Source of the DNA: Tricholoma matsutake
Taxonomy: Eukaryota; Basidiomycota; Agaricomycetes; Agaricales; Tricholomataceae
NCBI GenBank assembly: GCA_026075535.2
Contig: AP026540.1
Coordinates: 3,534,001-3,598,000 of the forward strand
DNA length: 64,000 bases
Direction: 5' to 3'
The notes below the pieces were generated by a model. It did no database searches and had not been told where the DNA came from. It saw only the letters and a list, made by a program, of their open reading frames with translations. Each line of letters begins with the position of its first letter. Within the stretch, counting starts at the first letter, position 1. This document shows, piece by piece, positions 12,601 through 24,628 of the stretch. The translations under genes and the position numbers were made by a program.

Positions 12601-12633
12601 GCTTGTGAATGGGAGGATGATGATGATCTCTAA
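9627..12633 (+). pseudogene. Degenerate ORF of an uncharacterised multi-copy fungal protein family
   Basis: Reading through stops gives about 1,000 residues. An N-terminal Gln/Leu/Lys-rich coiled coil (about residues 40-220) is followed by a conserved core with motifs WAGCGCHKDLN, LLANHDNAAVL, GGIKATQLAGALFNHKDD, SEFAPGGL and WMPATNDVNEGALG, then a basic/acidic tail ending in an Asp/Glu-rich stretch. From general familiarity this resembles a hypothetical-protein family present in many copies in Agaricomycetes. Its position inside a TIR element suggests a transposase or partner, but I see no certain catalytic triad. Stops at 9654, 9879, 10179, 11103, 12048 and 12287 are all TGA in a context fitting CGA. 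Single-base losses near 12050 and 12290 shift the frame. The start at 9627 is the first ATG of the coiled-coil frame. Confidence 0.7.
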
Positions 12634-12856
12634 CATTAGAATGTAGTCATTTCTAGGCACTATTCTGGACATATATCACTGTAATTTGATGTAATAATGA
12701 TCTATACTATATCATAGCTACATATCTTTTTGAACTGGGAAGAACCATGTACAAGCCCAAAAACTGAGTGGAGACAGTGGGGTCACTGTTTTGGCCAAAT
12801 TATTACATAAGCGTCCAAATCTGGCTGACGCGGCTATAGCCGGCATTGCCCACTCC
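12634..12856. other. 3' part of the TIR element, non-coding
   Basis: AT-rich sequence between the degenerate ORF and the right TIR. Nothing else is seen. Confidence 0.4.
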
Positions 12857-13059
12857 CAGTAATATGATAGTGCGTTGAAGTTGTGGTCTGTGAGAAAACC
12901 TTTTACCATGCTTTAGTCTGACTGTTTCCTACAGTCTCAGTATCAATGTGAAAACTGTATTGTGTAAGAGGGCTACAACGCTCAAGCAAACGCTCGCCGA
13001 AAATCTGCATAAGTTCCAGCAATGGCATTTTCCGAAAGTCACATGTTGCGAAGAATCAG
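12857..13059 (-). repeat. Right terminal inverted repeat of the 5.2-kb element
   Basis: Inverse of the left arm at 7812-7994. It is slightly longer and retains more CpG dinucleotides. Confidence 0.75.
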
Positions 13060-13410
13060 TCTTCCAAACCCAAATTCCAACAATTTAAATACTTTGAAAG
13101 AATTGACAAGGTTTGGTGGTATTTCCAGTACAATGATGCCAATGCATTATTATAATATACTAGGGAAGGTCAGGAACAACACTGAGTGTGGGCTGGAGGC
13201 CGAATCTGCTGCATTGGGTGTGGAAACCAAGAGACAACATGTTTTGGAGCCGAATTTGCAGCTCTAGAGCACCCTAAACATGACCTGACCTTTCAAAACT
13301 TCGATGTCAAAAATCTTTTTAGCGGGTCCTCCGGACCCCCGACACCCCCTTGTCTCGACAAACAGATAAATCATCATGACTATCAAACAGCAAGCCGACA
13401 AACTATTTAA
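13060..13410. other. Boundary between transposon and gene island
   Basis: No gene is recognised. CpG content rises to the right of about 13,300, marking entry into the first gene island. Confidence 0.35.
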
Positions 13411-14600
13411 TACCATGGTTCGCCAAATATCTCTTGATTCTCTGGTTCCGCAACTTTTTCCATCTAGCTAAATGTCGCTTATCGAGGTCACGCTGGATGT
13501 CGACAATAGCAACATTATATATGCACACTAGCGCCGTGCACCATAACAATTCGCATAACAATACTCAATCAACCACCGCTGCTTCTCATAACAATTCATC
13601 TCGTGCTAACAAATACAATCTGCGCGACTCTAATCTGTATGGATATCCAGAGACTATCGGTAAATATCTACGTGGTACGTTGAATCGATATTTATTAGTA
13701 TGCAGATATTAACCAACGTTTTTCTCTCAGTTTCACCTGGGAAAGAGGAAGAGCACCTCAATCTCAGACACAAATAAATATGGTTAACGAGGCAGCAGAT
13801 ATCGCTGCCGTCCGTGACGTTGCTCAGCATCACCAACACCAGAAGATTTCAGAACGGGAGACAGATGCTTCGAGCGTGCGCGGTATGCATAGCCGGCGCC
13901 CATCTCCGCCTTTTCTGCCGACCTGTCGGAAGCACTCCGAACCTAGTTCACTCGGCTATAGGTCGAACAATCCTTATCGATTGTTAGTCCAGGAACACGT
14001 TGAAAATTGTGAAGAGACTTCATGCACGCCATTGTTCCATCTGTGGAAGCTTACCAGGATGCACGCAGGCTCAAGCTACATCGAGCTCCCCGTGCCCACA
14101 CCCAGCGAATACGATCTATGGGCCTACCATTTCCAATACCTTATCTGCGGGGTCCTTTGGACCACCGTCTGTGTTTTACGCCCCAAAGACGTCCTGCTGG
14201 AACTCTCTCCATGCAGGTTGCAGCGTACCACTGGCACTGACCGCACCCCGCGATCCACCTCACGAGCAACTGAACGTTGTTTCTTGCCCGCAGATCTCCT
14301 GCCCTCGCCACGCGGGCTGTCTCTGAATTTTCTTTCTGCAACATAATAGTCGTCTCGTTGTGCCAAGTAGGGAATGTTGTTTCTTACCCTCAAAGTCTTA
14401 ACCTACCAAGGAGTGCAACACCCAGCAGCTCCATAACATATTATGCAGCCCTTTGGACACATGCAGTCGACGCTATTCCTTGTGCTTCATATGTCCAGAG
14501 GGACAACCCGCGCTAGCAGGCGCAAACAAATTCAGAAGTAATTCTGCTCGCGTGCTTGATATTGTAGAATACAACAGTACTGAAGACATTATCATTACCA
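13411..14600 (+). other. Unrecognised possible gene (open reading, CpG-normal)
   Basis: Several plus-strand ORFs overlap here, the longest 188 codons at 13780-14346. A plausible intron has donor GTACGT at 13675 and acceptor TCTCAG ending at 13730. The translation is Ser/Pro/His-rich, and one frame has scattered Cys/His (HCSICG near 14025, SCPRHAGC near 14310) that might suggest a zinc-binding fold. I do not recognise a family. It lies tail-to-tail with the OPT gene; part of this DNA could simply be the OPT 3' flank. No function is assigned. Confidence 0.25.
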
Positions 14601-14626
14601 TTTGGTTGGCCTATACCAGAATTTAT

Positions 14627-17600
14627 TTATGGGAGGTGAAGTCTGCCTGAATAAATGAGAATGCTTACCCGAAGGTCTCCCCTGGAGCAAGGTGTCGAAT
14701 CGGTGTTCCCTTACCATCGGCGCCAGCAAACGGGACCTACCAAACATCAAAATATGGTTGTGAAACCTTAAGATAGAATCGTTACCGTATTGCTAATAAA
14801 TAGAGCGTTCGAAGGTAAAAAGAGAGGAACAAATATGCGTAAATACTTACCCCCACCAAAGCGAGAGTGTCTTCGTACCGATCTAAATTCGGCGATGGCT
14901 TTTAGCACAGCGGGATGAAGCGCTAGAACATGGGAGTACGCACAGCTCCATTCATAGGATATTGAAGGCTAGCAGATAACGTGAAAGATGAAGATCAGAG
15001 AAACGTGAAACATCTACATACCAGAAGAAAATCACGAGAATCGAAACTGCCACTCCGGAGTCAAGGGCCGCTGACAGTACATCTGCCACTCATGTCAATT
15101 TGAAAACGCGGAGATGATCATGGAAATGGGTTCACAGTTGTACTTGGTCCACCAAGAAAAGTGACGCCTTCTGATCACGTAATTGAAGATAAAACCAACG
15201 AGCCTACGCAGGTACAATCCGCATATGTAAGCCAACACGGAAAAAATCGAGAACTTGAATCAATGACTCACGCCCAGGGCACATAGTTAATTGCCGTAGC
15301 AGGAGGGATTTGACCAGTGCCGTTGAAAATGACCGGGCTAAAGTATGGGGCTCGCGAATCACTTCACTTTCTCACAGGAAGGTTGGACTTACAAACTGGT
15401 AACTAGGTTATAGACCAACAGCTATGAAATAATGAATGGGACGCACTTGAAATATTTGAAGAAGCTGTTAGGAAACATTTTGTTCATTGTCCACGAGAAA
15501 ACGGGGGCAGCAGCGCCGATGAGGAAGCAGAACAATAAGGCTATAGTTATGCTTCACTATCAGCTACATAGAACCTTGCATCGTCCGCAATAATACTAAC
15601 GGCTTCATGGGAATGTTTGGTAAATTTGAATGCCAGCGATTGTGAAAATGACGTACTAATAAGTCTGACCCTTGGAGAACTGCAGAGCAGGTCCGATGAC
15701 GCCTAGCGTAATCGTGAATTTATGCATCGAATGACATCCCCAATGGGACGCTTACCCCACTGTACAAGATATCAATCGTCGAATATTGCGTTATAAAGAA
15801 AGAACAAAGACATACGATGATGCTCGCAGTTCCAAAAACTTGAGTGCTTGGGCATATAAACCTGGCGAGTAACACTTAAGTCAACTGAAGTATAGTAGTG
15901 AAATGCGTAATACCCGTTTGGCTGATTTGGCGTGCACATTCCTCTAATTTACGATGAGCAAAGCACAATCGTCGCAAATATTTGTACGCACTTGATGTTG
16001 GTGAACATCCAAGCCTGTACACCGAGCTGAACTGTGCCAGCTATAACGGCCGCAACGACCTATTTAATATTGCAGTGAGAAAAATTCAGGTGCTTATGAG
16101 CTCTGAGCAAAGAACAAACCTGTCCCACAAACATCGTTCTAGGCGGCACTGAGGGGCTACATGAATCAAAAGAGGGGAAAGAGGTGTCTATTTCAGACCT
16201 TTCATATAATGACCGAGCTTGAAGTCCGATGTGAAAGTCAGGGCTTGATACATCGTCTATACCGGGTTTGCTTAAGTGCATTTCTCTCATAGCCGCGCAC
16301 TTACAATGTAACCCCAAGTCTTAAACATCATCATCGCCACCGGCTTGCCCGGTAGGGCGTATCTAGACACTTATCAGCGAGGCTCTCGTCGCATGGCAAG
16401 ATTCTCACCCAATAATCAATTCAGTTATCACACTGATTGAACAATATTAGTAGCGATGGCAGATAAGAGAAAACTTTCATACTTCAGACCAATCTTTTGG
16501 TTCGTAATCGCCTGGATCATCCCGATCGGAATGACATATACAAACGCTGATTGGAATGGTTATTTTTCGCGTTACGGGTAGTAAGACTTAACGAAGAATC
16601 TCACAGATGATGAGTGCAAGCACAAATGCCCAGACAGGCAGCTGGCTAGATAATCATATCAGCAGTCGGCAGCGAAGAACAGCAATTCCACATTGCGTGT
16701 CTTACGTCGGCCAGATCTCAACGCTAATGATGCCAAAGGTGAACATGATGAGGAACATGATAAGATACCACCACTCGGGGACTGGTTGGATACATTCAAG
16801 ACTAAAAGGGTCATATTGCAAACAAACTGACAAACCTTGACGATACCGAGACATTAATCGAGCGTGGATGTCTGGCTGTTCGTGCAAAGATCTACGAGCC
16901 TGAACCCAGATTTGCTTGCGGAAATACAGTGCCGCGTGCATCAATGTTGCTAAATAACGTGAGCTTGATTCGGGGCAGGAGACGAAAATATTACCAGTGA
17001 TAGATGCGAATGAAAGCCTAAGGATCAGAATCTCAATGATTGGAATCGGGACAGAAGTATGGGATATCTACCCATAAGAAATCGCGAACGTCGTCCTGTT
17101 ACAAATAAATGAATCAACCAGAATTTAGTGATTGAAATGCAGCTATGCGTACGAAAGGAACAGAGGGCTATAGGAATGATACGCAGCTTCGTTAAGCGTT
17201 GACTGGGGTGTCAAGATCCGTGTGACATTGTACGCTTTTCCGTGATTGTCGTAGGAGGTCCTTGACGATATTCTAGAATCCATGAACGAGTCAGGAAATA
17301 TATACAAACTTGAAAGTGTCCCGATCGTACGGCATGTATTGGGCGTACCACGTATTCGTGAACTACAGAGCAGGTTAGCGACGAGCAGCTAATAATATAT
17401 TGTCTATGTACGTGAAGAATTGGGCAGAGAAACCCTAAAGGAGATCATGGTAAGCTTTTATCGCCAAAGTCCAAAGCTAGAGGAAATCTACGCACAGAAA
17501 AAGAAGATGAAGCCAGCGAAGATATTTGCACCAGCCCACCCTGCAAAACAAAGTTTAATACACTTCCCTGTATATCAATTTGCACAAACACGGAGTTGAG

Positions 17601-19153
17601 AGCGGGGAGCCGATGTAGCTGAGACGAATTTATCATCAACTATTGGAAGCTAGATCCAAAGGAACATACGCGATCTGGCTCCAGTCAAACGTAAGAACTG
17701 ACATGCCCTGTGTGAAAGTCAGTAAATATAGACATCGGTCGTAGTGAGGACCAACCATGCCGTGTACGTATCTAATTCATGCACTGTTCATGAATACCTG
17801 TTAACACTCGGAACACGAAGAACCTCACCCAAATAGCTGAGAAATAGCTGAACGCAACGAGATGAGAACTGCGCCGACGAAAAATTTGAAATACTCACTT
17901 GTGTTTTGCGGAGCGATCCAGGTAACCCAAGAGAAATACGACAGGGCTTGGACTATTAGACGATATATTGACATTCGAAAAGTATACGAAAAGCAAAAAC
18001 AGACATATGTAGCCTGGGAAGAAGTCTGCGTATTTGTGAAGTTAGCTTCGTCAAAATACTTCTCATAATCTGTGCTTACACCAAGTGAACGACCCGAGGA
18101 ACGAGTACAGGAAGAACCGCTCTCGACTCACACCGCCGCGAGTACCAATGCCGGCGTACTGCTGAGAGTGTAGAGTGTTGAACAGAGCACAATTCACTAG
18201 GGTAACAGGCCAGATCATCGAGGGGGGTGATACAAGAAAGCGACGTGCAATCCCTCCGATGGAGAAGCCGATAAGCTGTGTGGACATCACCACAAACCAC
18301 TGATCTAGAACAAAATTTTGGTCGTCAAGAAGTCAAAGAAAGGAAGATACAATTATTCACAGCTGAAGTTGTAAATCTGATTATAGTAGACTCTCTGAAC
18401 GGCGATGATGTCTGTCGCATACGCCGATGAGGAGCCGACCGACGCCTGAGATGATATATTACATGTCGCCCCAAAGAAAAGATATAGGAGTGACGCATAC
18501 GAACCATGATCTAAATGACAAATGATGAATTGTTGCGTTTTATAAAACAGAGAAAAACCTTTACCGTGATTAGTACATGCTCCTTCACGGTAAACGGGCC
18601 CGGATTGAGGGAATGACCGAATATAGTCCAATTGGGAAGGATATATGCGAGTGCTCGGCCCATTGGGAAGGACAACAACTGACCGACTACCGATTCAATC
18701 ACGACCGAAGGGTAGCGGAAGAAAAAGAATTGGTTGACACCAGGCATGATGATAGCCCACACTATCCCCAGAAACCATGCTCGGATGGTGGAGACAGGCA
18801 TATCTGGATCATCCGTGTTCGCGACGGCAGATCTGACCTCTGGGTATGGACTTTCATCTTCGAAAGCAAAGAAATTATCCTTGTCCAGATTGGGGTCATC
18901 AAACGCGGCACCGGTAAGTTTCTGGAGTTTGAGTTTGGTTGGAGCTCGTGGTCAAGTAAACGGTTAGAAGGTACTCACGACAAAATCTTCATCTGTTTAT
19001 ATAGTTGTGTCAATGCAATAAGATGATCATATCGTTCTATAACGTACCATCGAAACGTTGGATTCCAGCTTCGTCGACCAGTTTCTCGTTAACTGGGGTT
19101 TCTTGGCTAGGAGATCTCTCGTGGCGAAGAATGTGGGGAACCGTATCATCCAT
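14627..19153 (-). CDS. Oligopeptide transporter, OPT family (about 41 exons)
   Basis: A polytopic plasma- or vacuolar-membrane carrier for small peptides (OPT family, proton-coupled by family knowledge). Manual splicing gives about 783 residues, a normal fungal OPT length. It starts MDDTVPHILRHER and has an acidic N-terminus. Recognisable motifs in order: SPYPEVRSAV; NQFFFFRYPSV; SLNPGPFTVKEHVL (OPT signature region); YATDIIAVQRVYYNQ; QYAGIGTRGGVSRERFF; FDWSQIAYIGSPL; KQIWVQARRSLHEQPD; VPEWWYL; IPIGMIQAITNQ; YALPGKPVAMMMFK; QVFGTASIIWGVIGP; INYVPWALVGFIFNY; and the end near 14627. Introns are 45-100 nt, GT-AG. Very short exons occur: 6 nt (18505-18510), 4 nt (15756-15759), 3 nt (15393-15395) and 7 nt (14786-14792). 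Every junction I tested keeps frame and family similarity, so the gene looks functional. The last exon and stop are less certain. CpG content is normal, unlike the flanking transposons. Confidence 0.92.
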
Positions 19154-20000
19154 GGTAGGGAAGGTCGGGAATCCGCACCCACCGACCGTCAGTTGTTTAT
19201 CTTATGTATAACATAGCAAAAGAGATGCGTTCCCATGTAAACAGTGATGAAATCTGGTATATGCTGGATAGGCGAATCTCCAGATTTCCAATCAAGATGA
19301 AATTAAGAAGATGGGTCATTGTCGGGGACACAGCATATGAGGGTTCGTATGATTGCACCTCGTTCCTCTTATCAAAAGCTTGCACATGGAGTGCTACGTA
19401 ACCGGATGCAATGAGGCCAGGCGGTCGCTGAACGCTAACGAGGAACTTAAACTGAAGAAAACGTGAAACGAGAAAGTAATTCACACTGAGCGAAAGGAAG
19501 TTCGGTGGATAACGGTCTATCGCCACGTGCAACATGCCAATATCCGGAAAAGATCCATAATATACGTCCAGGTCCAGGGAATGACCTACAGATCTAACAG
19601 TGTACCTCCTCCCAGAGCAGGGTCCAAGATACGATGGTTTTTGGGAAGATTTACACGTTGGCTATGGGTCAAGAAAACAGGGACGTCGATTGCACTCACT
19701 GTTGATGTCGAAGTCATTAGATAGATCGGCATACAAGACGACAGGGTGGCATGAGAACAGTTTGCGGGTATCTCGGCCCTCTGATAGCCAACGAGACCGC
19801 AGCAATATATGTCCAAGACACGATGATTCCAACCGAATACGGGCTTCCTGACTACAGATAAAAGGACGGCGGAGATATCGATTGGGCTGAGAGGCAAGGG
19901 AGAGGAGAATATTCCTAAAATAGGGTGTTTCACGTTGCAGTTTCGCGGTTTTCAGTGTTCACTGTGAGCCATTTGCGGAACTTAGGGCGCGGCCGATTTT
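19154..20000. other. Upstream region of the OPT gene
   Basis: Presumably holds the OPT promoter and 5' leader. Minus-strand ORFs at 19197-19535 and 19586-19933 show no recognisable similarity and no clear splice links to the OPT start. I cannot define a promoter element. A poly-T run sits near 19997. Confidence 0.4.
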
Positions 20001-21480
20001 TTTTTTTTTCAAAAATTCTCAGGAGTTAGGTTCAAATAGTAATCGACCTGTAGCTCACTCAGTAGTGCACCATATAGCTACGAGAATAGTATATCTAGAG
20101 TCCCTTCGATGTGCGCTATAAGACTGTACCATCAAAATGATCAAGATGTAAATTTTCGAAATGATGATTTTGGCGGTGGAATTTACTCCCTATACTACTA
20201 TCCCTGGCGCTGGGTTTGAACACGTGTAGGTGTTTGAACAGTGGATATTTCTACCTCTTCCTGTCCGCTTTAGACCTCGGTATTCTCTGGATGAGCAGTC
20301 ATTATAGTTATTAAACAATATATGAATTTTATTTTGCAGAGGAGAGCCGCATCGCTCAGGAATTTCAGTTTTGAACATCCAGATTTGCATTGATTTGAAA
20401 AAAAAAAGTGTCTGGACCGTTTTATGAATTGCAATTTCTAAAAAAAAAAATTGATACAAATGAAGTCTACCCATATTAGAAGCCTCGTGGCAATTTAAAG
20501 GTACAGACAACCACTATAGCATACAAGATAAAGCATTTGCGGCGACCATGCGTTAAACGTGACAATCTCTCGAAGCGGAGATTGAAACGCCTATGCATTC
20601 GACCTGGATCAAACGAGAGGTAGCGCAAACAGGCGCAAACGGAGGTCCACAAAGGTGGACCCCAAAATGGATTGGCGACGGAGCGGAGAGGCTAGTACTT
20701 GACAACAAAATATGTATACTATTTCTAACAAAACATAAAGGGTGTGGAGGGTGGGCCGCGAAAAAGCAAAACCGATTCGAAGAACGAGATGAGGCCTGGA
20801 GGGCACCCGTGTGAGCAATAAACGAAGAATTGATCCGAGAATCAAATTGCTCACTGTGAGGATTCAACCGAGCGAAGTACCAGAGCTAACAGTGCGGTTG
20901 AATCCTGTGAAGTGAGAAGGTGAGTTTATTGACACAGGAGCAAAGGAAAGATCTCACAATGAAGATAACTATCAATGTGAGAGCGAAGCTCGAAGGCGAA
21001 GCCAAAATTAACAGCTTCTGAGAAGTGAGATAAAATCCTGTGAGGAGCACGAAATGCTCACCTGTGTGGCTTGTGGAGTCGAGAACCAACACAAGAAACC
21101 CCTAATCATGCCAAAAACTGTCTATGATTAGCACCTGACCGAGACGGCACGAAAAGAGGGGTTTTGAGCGGAGCTCGGTGTGGGTAGCGAAGCTAGATAT
21201 GTGAAACGGTTTTGAATGGTGCATAAGCCTACAAAAAGCCTCTTTACCCCTGGAACCCATCTTTGCAACGAACAACATACAATGCTGAGGTTGAATTACG
21301 AGTCCGAGGTACGAGGACTCGTCTTTATAACCCGACGAACATGCCATCAAAATACAGGTTTAAGTGCGGTGCCAAATAAGCTTTCTTTTGAAAGTCAGCC
21401 CCTACAGATTTTCAAGGTCAGTGGGATCTTCCGACATGTGGATTTTGGACCCAAAGGGAAACTAAGTCTCATGGTTCACT
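20001..21480. other. Intergenic, CpG-normal, with hairpins
   Basis: No convincing gene. Short inverted repeats are visible: GGTCCAC/GTGGACC near 20643-20661, and GATTCAACCG / CGGTTGAATC at about 20860-20906. Sequence at 20840-21080 is unusually rich in GTGAG-type motifs. Confidence 0.4.
20859..20909. repeat. Inverted repeat (10-bp perfect arms)
   Basis: GATTCAACCG and CGGTTGAATC are separated by about 26 bp. Similar flanking GTGAG motifs suggest the remnant of a small foldback element or a structured transcript. No function is shown. Confidence 0.5.
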
Positions 21481-21529
21481 CCAACTACCAGCAACCACCA
21501 CTCCATCTCCACCTGCCACCACTCTCATG

Positions 21530-22800
21530 CACACTGCTACAACAGCACCCTAGGGTAAGTTTTTTTTTCCTTCATTTTTTACTCAACTAATTAATTGTTT
21601 TTCTGTGTTATTTAGGAACCAAACTCCATCTCACAAAGGGTCTCGACATGAACCAAGCTACCACACCAACAGCCACCAAATCTCCCCTCCCTGTGCAAGC
21701 GGGATATGAGGGTGTTGATAAGGGTCGGGAGCAAGCAGGGGGACACTGGGAGACCCCACAAGGGGATACCCACCTGGTGAGCACCCACGATACAACATCA
21801 GACTCAAATGAGCACCATGTACCCAGGACGATGAGGAATAGACCCAGGACCCCACAACAATGACAAAATGAAGAAGTCAGCACCAATGCCAGCAAAGGCA
21901 CCAGCACCAGTACACCCAAACAACTGGAATCGACCCTGCAGGCCCCAGCGACACCCAAACAAGGCACTGAGGTCCAACCACAGTGACGAACAACATGCCA
22001 CCTGCCTCCAGCCCCATGAGCAACTGATTGTGGGGTGGATTGTGGGTGGAATGACAAGACGATGGGGCTGCCACAACATTGCGGGCAAACAGAGGAGGCA
22101 ACAGATGATGCCTACCAATGACACCAACACTGTCAACACACAACCCTGACATACAACTCCACGATGACGATGAACAGCCCCAGGACCCCACGACGATGAC
22201 GACAAAATGACGACACCAGCACCAGCATGAACAACAACAACACCAGCACAAACAATGACAATGCCAGCACAAACAATGATGCAAACAATAACAATGACGA
22301 TGACGGGGAAACCATTAAATAACGCCCATGACGACCAGCACCCCCTCCCACCACTGCAAGCAACTGCTTGTGGGGTGGAGACAGGGTGCAAGAGGCAAGG
22401 AGATGGAGAGTGGTGGCAACAGCAGCAACTAGCCTAAGGGATGTCATCGACATCTCTTGGGCCATAGCTAAGTTGTTTTTTTCATTTATCATTTCATTTT
22501 GTTATCAACGAAAATTTTAGGTACTAACTACTACTATGATGACTGGTGCCCACAACAAGGAACAGCACCCCAAGATTGCAGGTGCTAGCACTTGAGGACG
22601 ATGCCAGCATGCCCAAACAACTGCAGCTGACCCGGCAGGCCCCAGCACTGGTGGAACGACGACAATGGGTTCAACTACCACAAATGAAGCACCGTCAACC
22701 TCCAGCCTCACGAGCAACTGCTCGTGGGGTGGATGGTGGGTGGAACGGCGATGACAGCCAAGGGGGAAGAGAGGCAATGCTGACAGGGAGATGGGAATGA
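21530..22800 (+). repeat. Palindrome-bearing repeat family, cluster 1 (plus orientation)
   Basis: Contains three copies of a GC-rich imperfect palindrome around CACGAGCAACTGCTCGTG (22015, 22353, 22708), each followed by GGGGTGG. There are also two splice-like units. At 21571 a donor GGTAAGTTTT is followed by a T-rich run ending TTATTTAG at 21615. At 22434-22475 a palindrome GATGTCATCGACATC with TTGGGCC is followed by a mutated donor (CTAAGTTG) and the acceptor TTTTAG at 22521. Intervening sequence is rich in CCA, CAA and GATGAC triplets. Long ORFs on both strands here are composition artefacts. Similar clusters lie at 31.3, 58.6 and 60.4 kb. Confidence 0.7.
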
Positions 22801-22948
22801 GGGAGAGGAGGGGAGACGGTGGGGAGGGAGAACAAGAATGACAATGCCACTGCCACGTTGGTTCCAAAAAAAATGTATTTGCATTTGCATGTAACAGTAG
22901 TCATACAACCCCAAGAAATACTATATCTTGTTACTAAGTGTTCTATAA

Positions 22949-24628
22949 TTATGAATTAATTTTGAATATACTAAGTGGCACCACATCAAAGTGATGTTCG
23001 TCTGGAGGCTGCAGATTTGAGCATTTGGCCAGAGATGCATGTGGAAAATAATGGGTAAAGGAATCGATCTCTTCCTTGTAACACATCAGTACCCCAAGAC
23101 TAATGGCAGTGAGCACCTCATCAGCGTGTTGGTCATCGCTCCCATCTTCAGGATCATGATCATGATCCTGCTCTGGCAGAGAGCTGCCTTCATCTACATT
23201 GTCTGGTTCTGAGTCTGTGGTATCACTGCCCTCCATGTCCTCCTCCTGGTCCAACTCTAACTCATTATCTTGGTCTCAAAAAACATAGTTCTCTAGCCAG
23301 AGTGACTCTGTGCACCATTCAGGAAAGACGATGCAGGCTTGTTGAATAGAGGGAAGATGAATGTGAGACATTAGGTTTGCGATTCCAGGCTCAAGGATGA
23401 GCGTGAGTTCCATAAGCATGGGCCATTTGATTTGCAGTAAATCAGTAGGGGTGAGCTCAATGCTGTGAACAGCAATAACAGCGTCCTCCAGTTGAGGTAA
23501 TGGAACTAAGAAGTTGTAGAAGGTCCAGGGCATGGATGCATAGAGCCTGGGCTGAGGCGCAGCAAGACCCAGGGTCATGATGGTGAGATGTTTGATAGAC
23601 AATTGGAAAGTGCTGGCAGCAAAATCAATGCAACAAGTATTGGCCAAATAAAAGTGCCCTGTTTCCAACAGCGGAGCATCTATCCTGACCATAGGAAGTA
23701 AGGGACTGGCATGGTAGTGACCTGCTGCCTGAATAAAGAGCTTGGTGGCAGCAGGTAAATGGACTGTCCTGAGATCATGCAGCCAATTTACTTTGACAGA
23801 GATTTCAACTTCGGTCAGGTTTTTTGCAATAGCGCAGAAGTCTGTGAACAAGGCCTCTGTGCTCACCAGGGTGCAGTGAAGAGTAGAGCCATACTCTGTG
23901 ATGCTGCACATGCTTGTACAACACATCATCAGCACTGTGACAGAGGGAAGCTTTCCAAATAACACCTTTCCGATTCCATTGGTATCGACAACAAGGTGTT
24001 TAAGTCTAGGGAGCTCAATTTGATATCTGACAGGGGATGTCTGATGCCTCCTCCTCAAGATGCAGGTGGGGACTCCTCTCATCACAGTGTACAGGTGTTC
24101 GAGGTTTGGAAACACAGGAATGGCAATGAAGTGAGTGAATGGTGATCTAACTTCAATGCAAAGCTCAGTTAAGGCATCAAAAGCATGTCTTCCTTCCAAC
24201 ATGTCAAATATTTGATCAGTGATTCCAGTATGCATTGTTGATTGATGGTTGTCTGACTTAACTACCACCAAATGCATTGACATGTTTGACGTTTGTAAGC
24301 TGTCTATCAGATCCAGCCATTGCCCAAAGTGGAGGAATGTTCTAGCAACCAGTGCTTTGTGAGAGGCCATATTGTTGTCAAATTTGATGCCGAATATTGC
24401 AAAAGGGTTGGGGTGATTATCGAGGATAGTATGGAAGGTAGTGGATGTATGTCGCAGAGTAAGCCAGTGTAGATGAACTTCTGAGCACGCAATACTGCTG
24501 GAATGGGACAAGCTAATAAAACTGAGTCCTATGATCCAGTCAATTACTTCATAGCATAGAGAACCATATGGATAATTGCTAGGAGGCATGATCAGAGAGG
24601 AGTGATTAGTCTTGAGGGGTGGTCTCAA
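22949..24628 (-). pseudogene. F-box/LRR-like protein gene with one premature TGA
   Basis: About 560 codons in a single frame from ATG at 24628 to a stop at 22949, interrupted once by TGA at 23276. The context (YVF-stop-DQDNELELDQEE) suggests an original Arg CGA. The N-terminal 50 residues (CYEVIDWIIGL...HWLTLRHTSTTFHTIL) resemble the start of fungal F-box proteins. The remainder is a series of Leu-rich segments (LTELCIEV, LPRLKHLVV, MLMELTLIL) as in LRR-type substrate-recognition parts. The tail is acidic (EEDMEGSDTTDSEPD). F-box proteins recruit substrates to SCF ubiquitin ligases. It is intronless and CpG-poor, and transposon sequences surround it. It could still encode a truncated 450-residue protein. 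Confidence 0.6.

Larger units (their letters stand above)
7812..13059 (+). mobile_element. 5.2-kb terminal-inverted-repeat element with degenerate unrecognised ORF
   Basis: Inverted repeats of about 180-200 bp bound the region. The left arm (7812-7994) and the reverse complement of 12857-13059 share long stretches, for example TGACTTTCGGAAAATG and CATGGTAAAAGGTTTTC. The right arm carries about 22 extra bases relative to the left. Between them lies one long degenerate ORF on the plus strand (9627-12633). I found no convincing target duplication (flanks TGACCCAG and TCTTCCAA). A second foldback element (7986-8576) is inserted at the inner edge of the left arm. The architecture fits a DNA transposon, but no named superfamily could be assigned from sequence alone. 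Confidence 0.7.

Noticed and set aside
9627..12633. Assignment of the degenerate ORF to the KDZ transposase class
   Set aside because: The characteristic Cys-cluster domains of fungal KDZ transposases are not visible and the core motifs differ, so I left it unclassified.
19197..19933. Minus-strand ORFs upstream of the OPT gene as extra coding exons
   Set aside because: No family similarity and no splice link to the OPT start; the transporter N-terminus is complete without them.
20593..20814. Small ORFs in the hairpin-rich interval right of the OPT gene
   Set aside because: No recognisable motif; the sequence is dominated by short inverted repeats.
21608..22492. Several overlapping minus-strand ORFs rich in Cys, Val, Trp and His
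   Set aside because: They are shadows of the CCA/CAA/GAT-rich palindrome repeat. All frames stay open from composition and no domain is seen.
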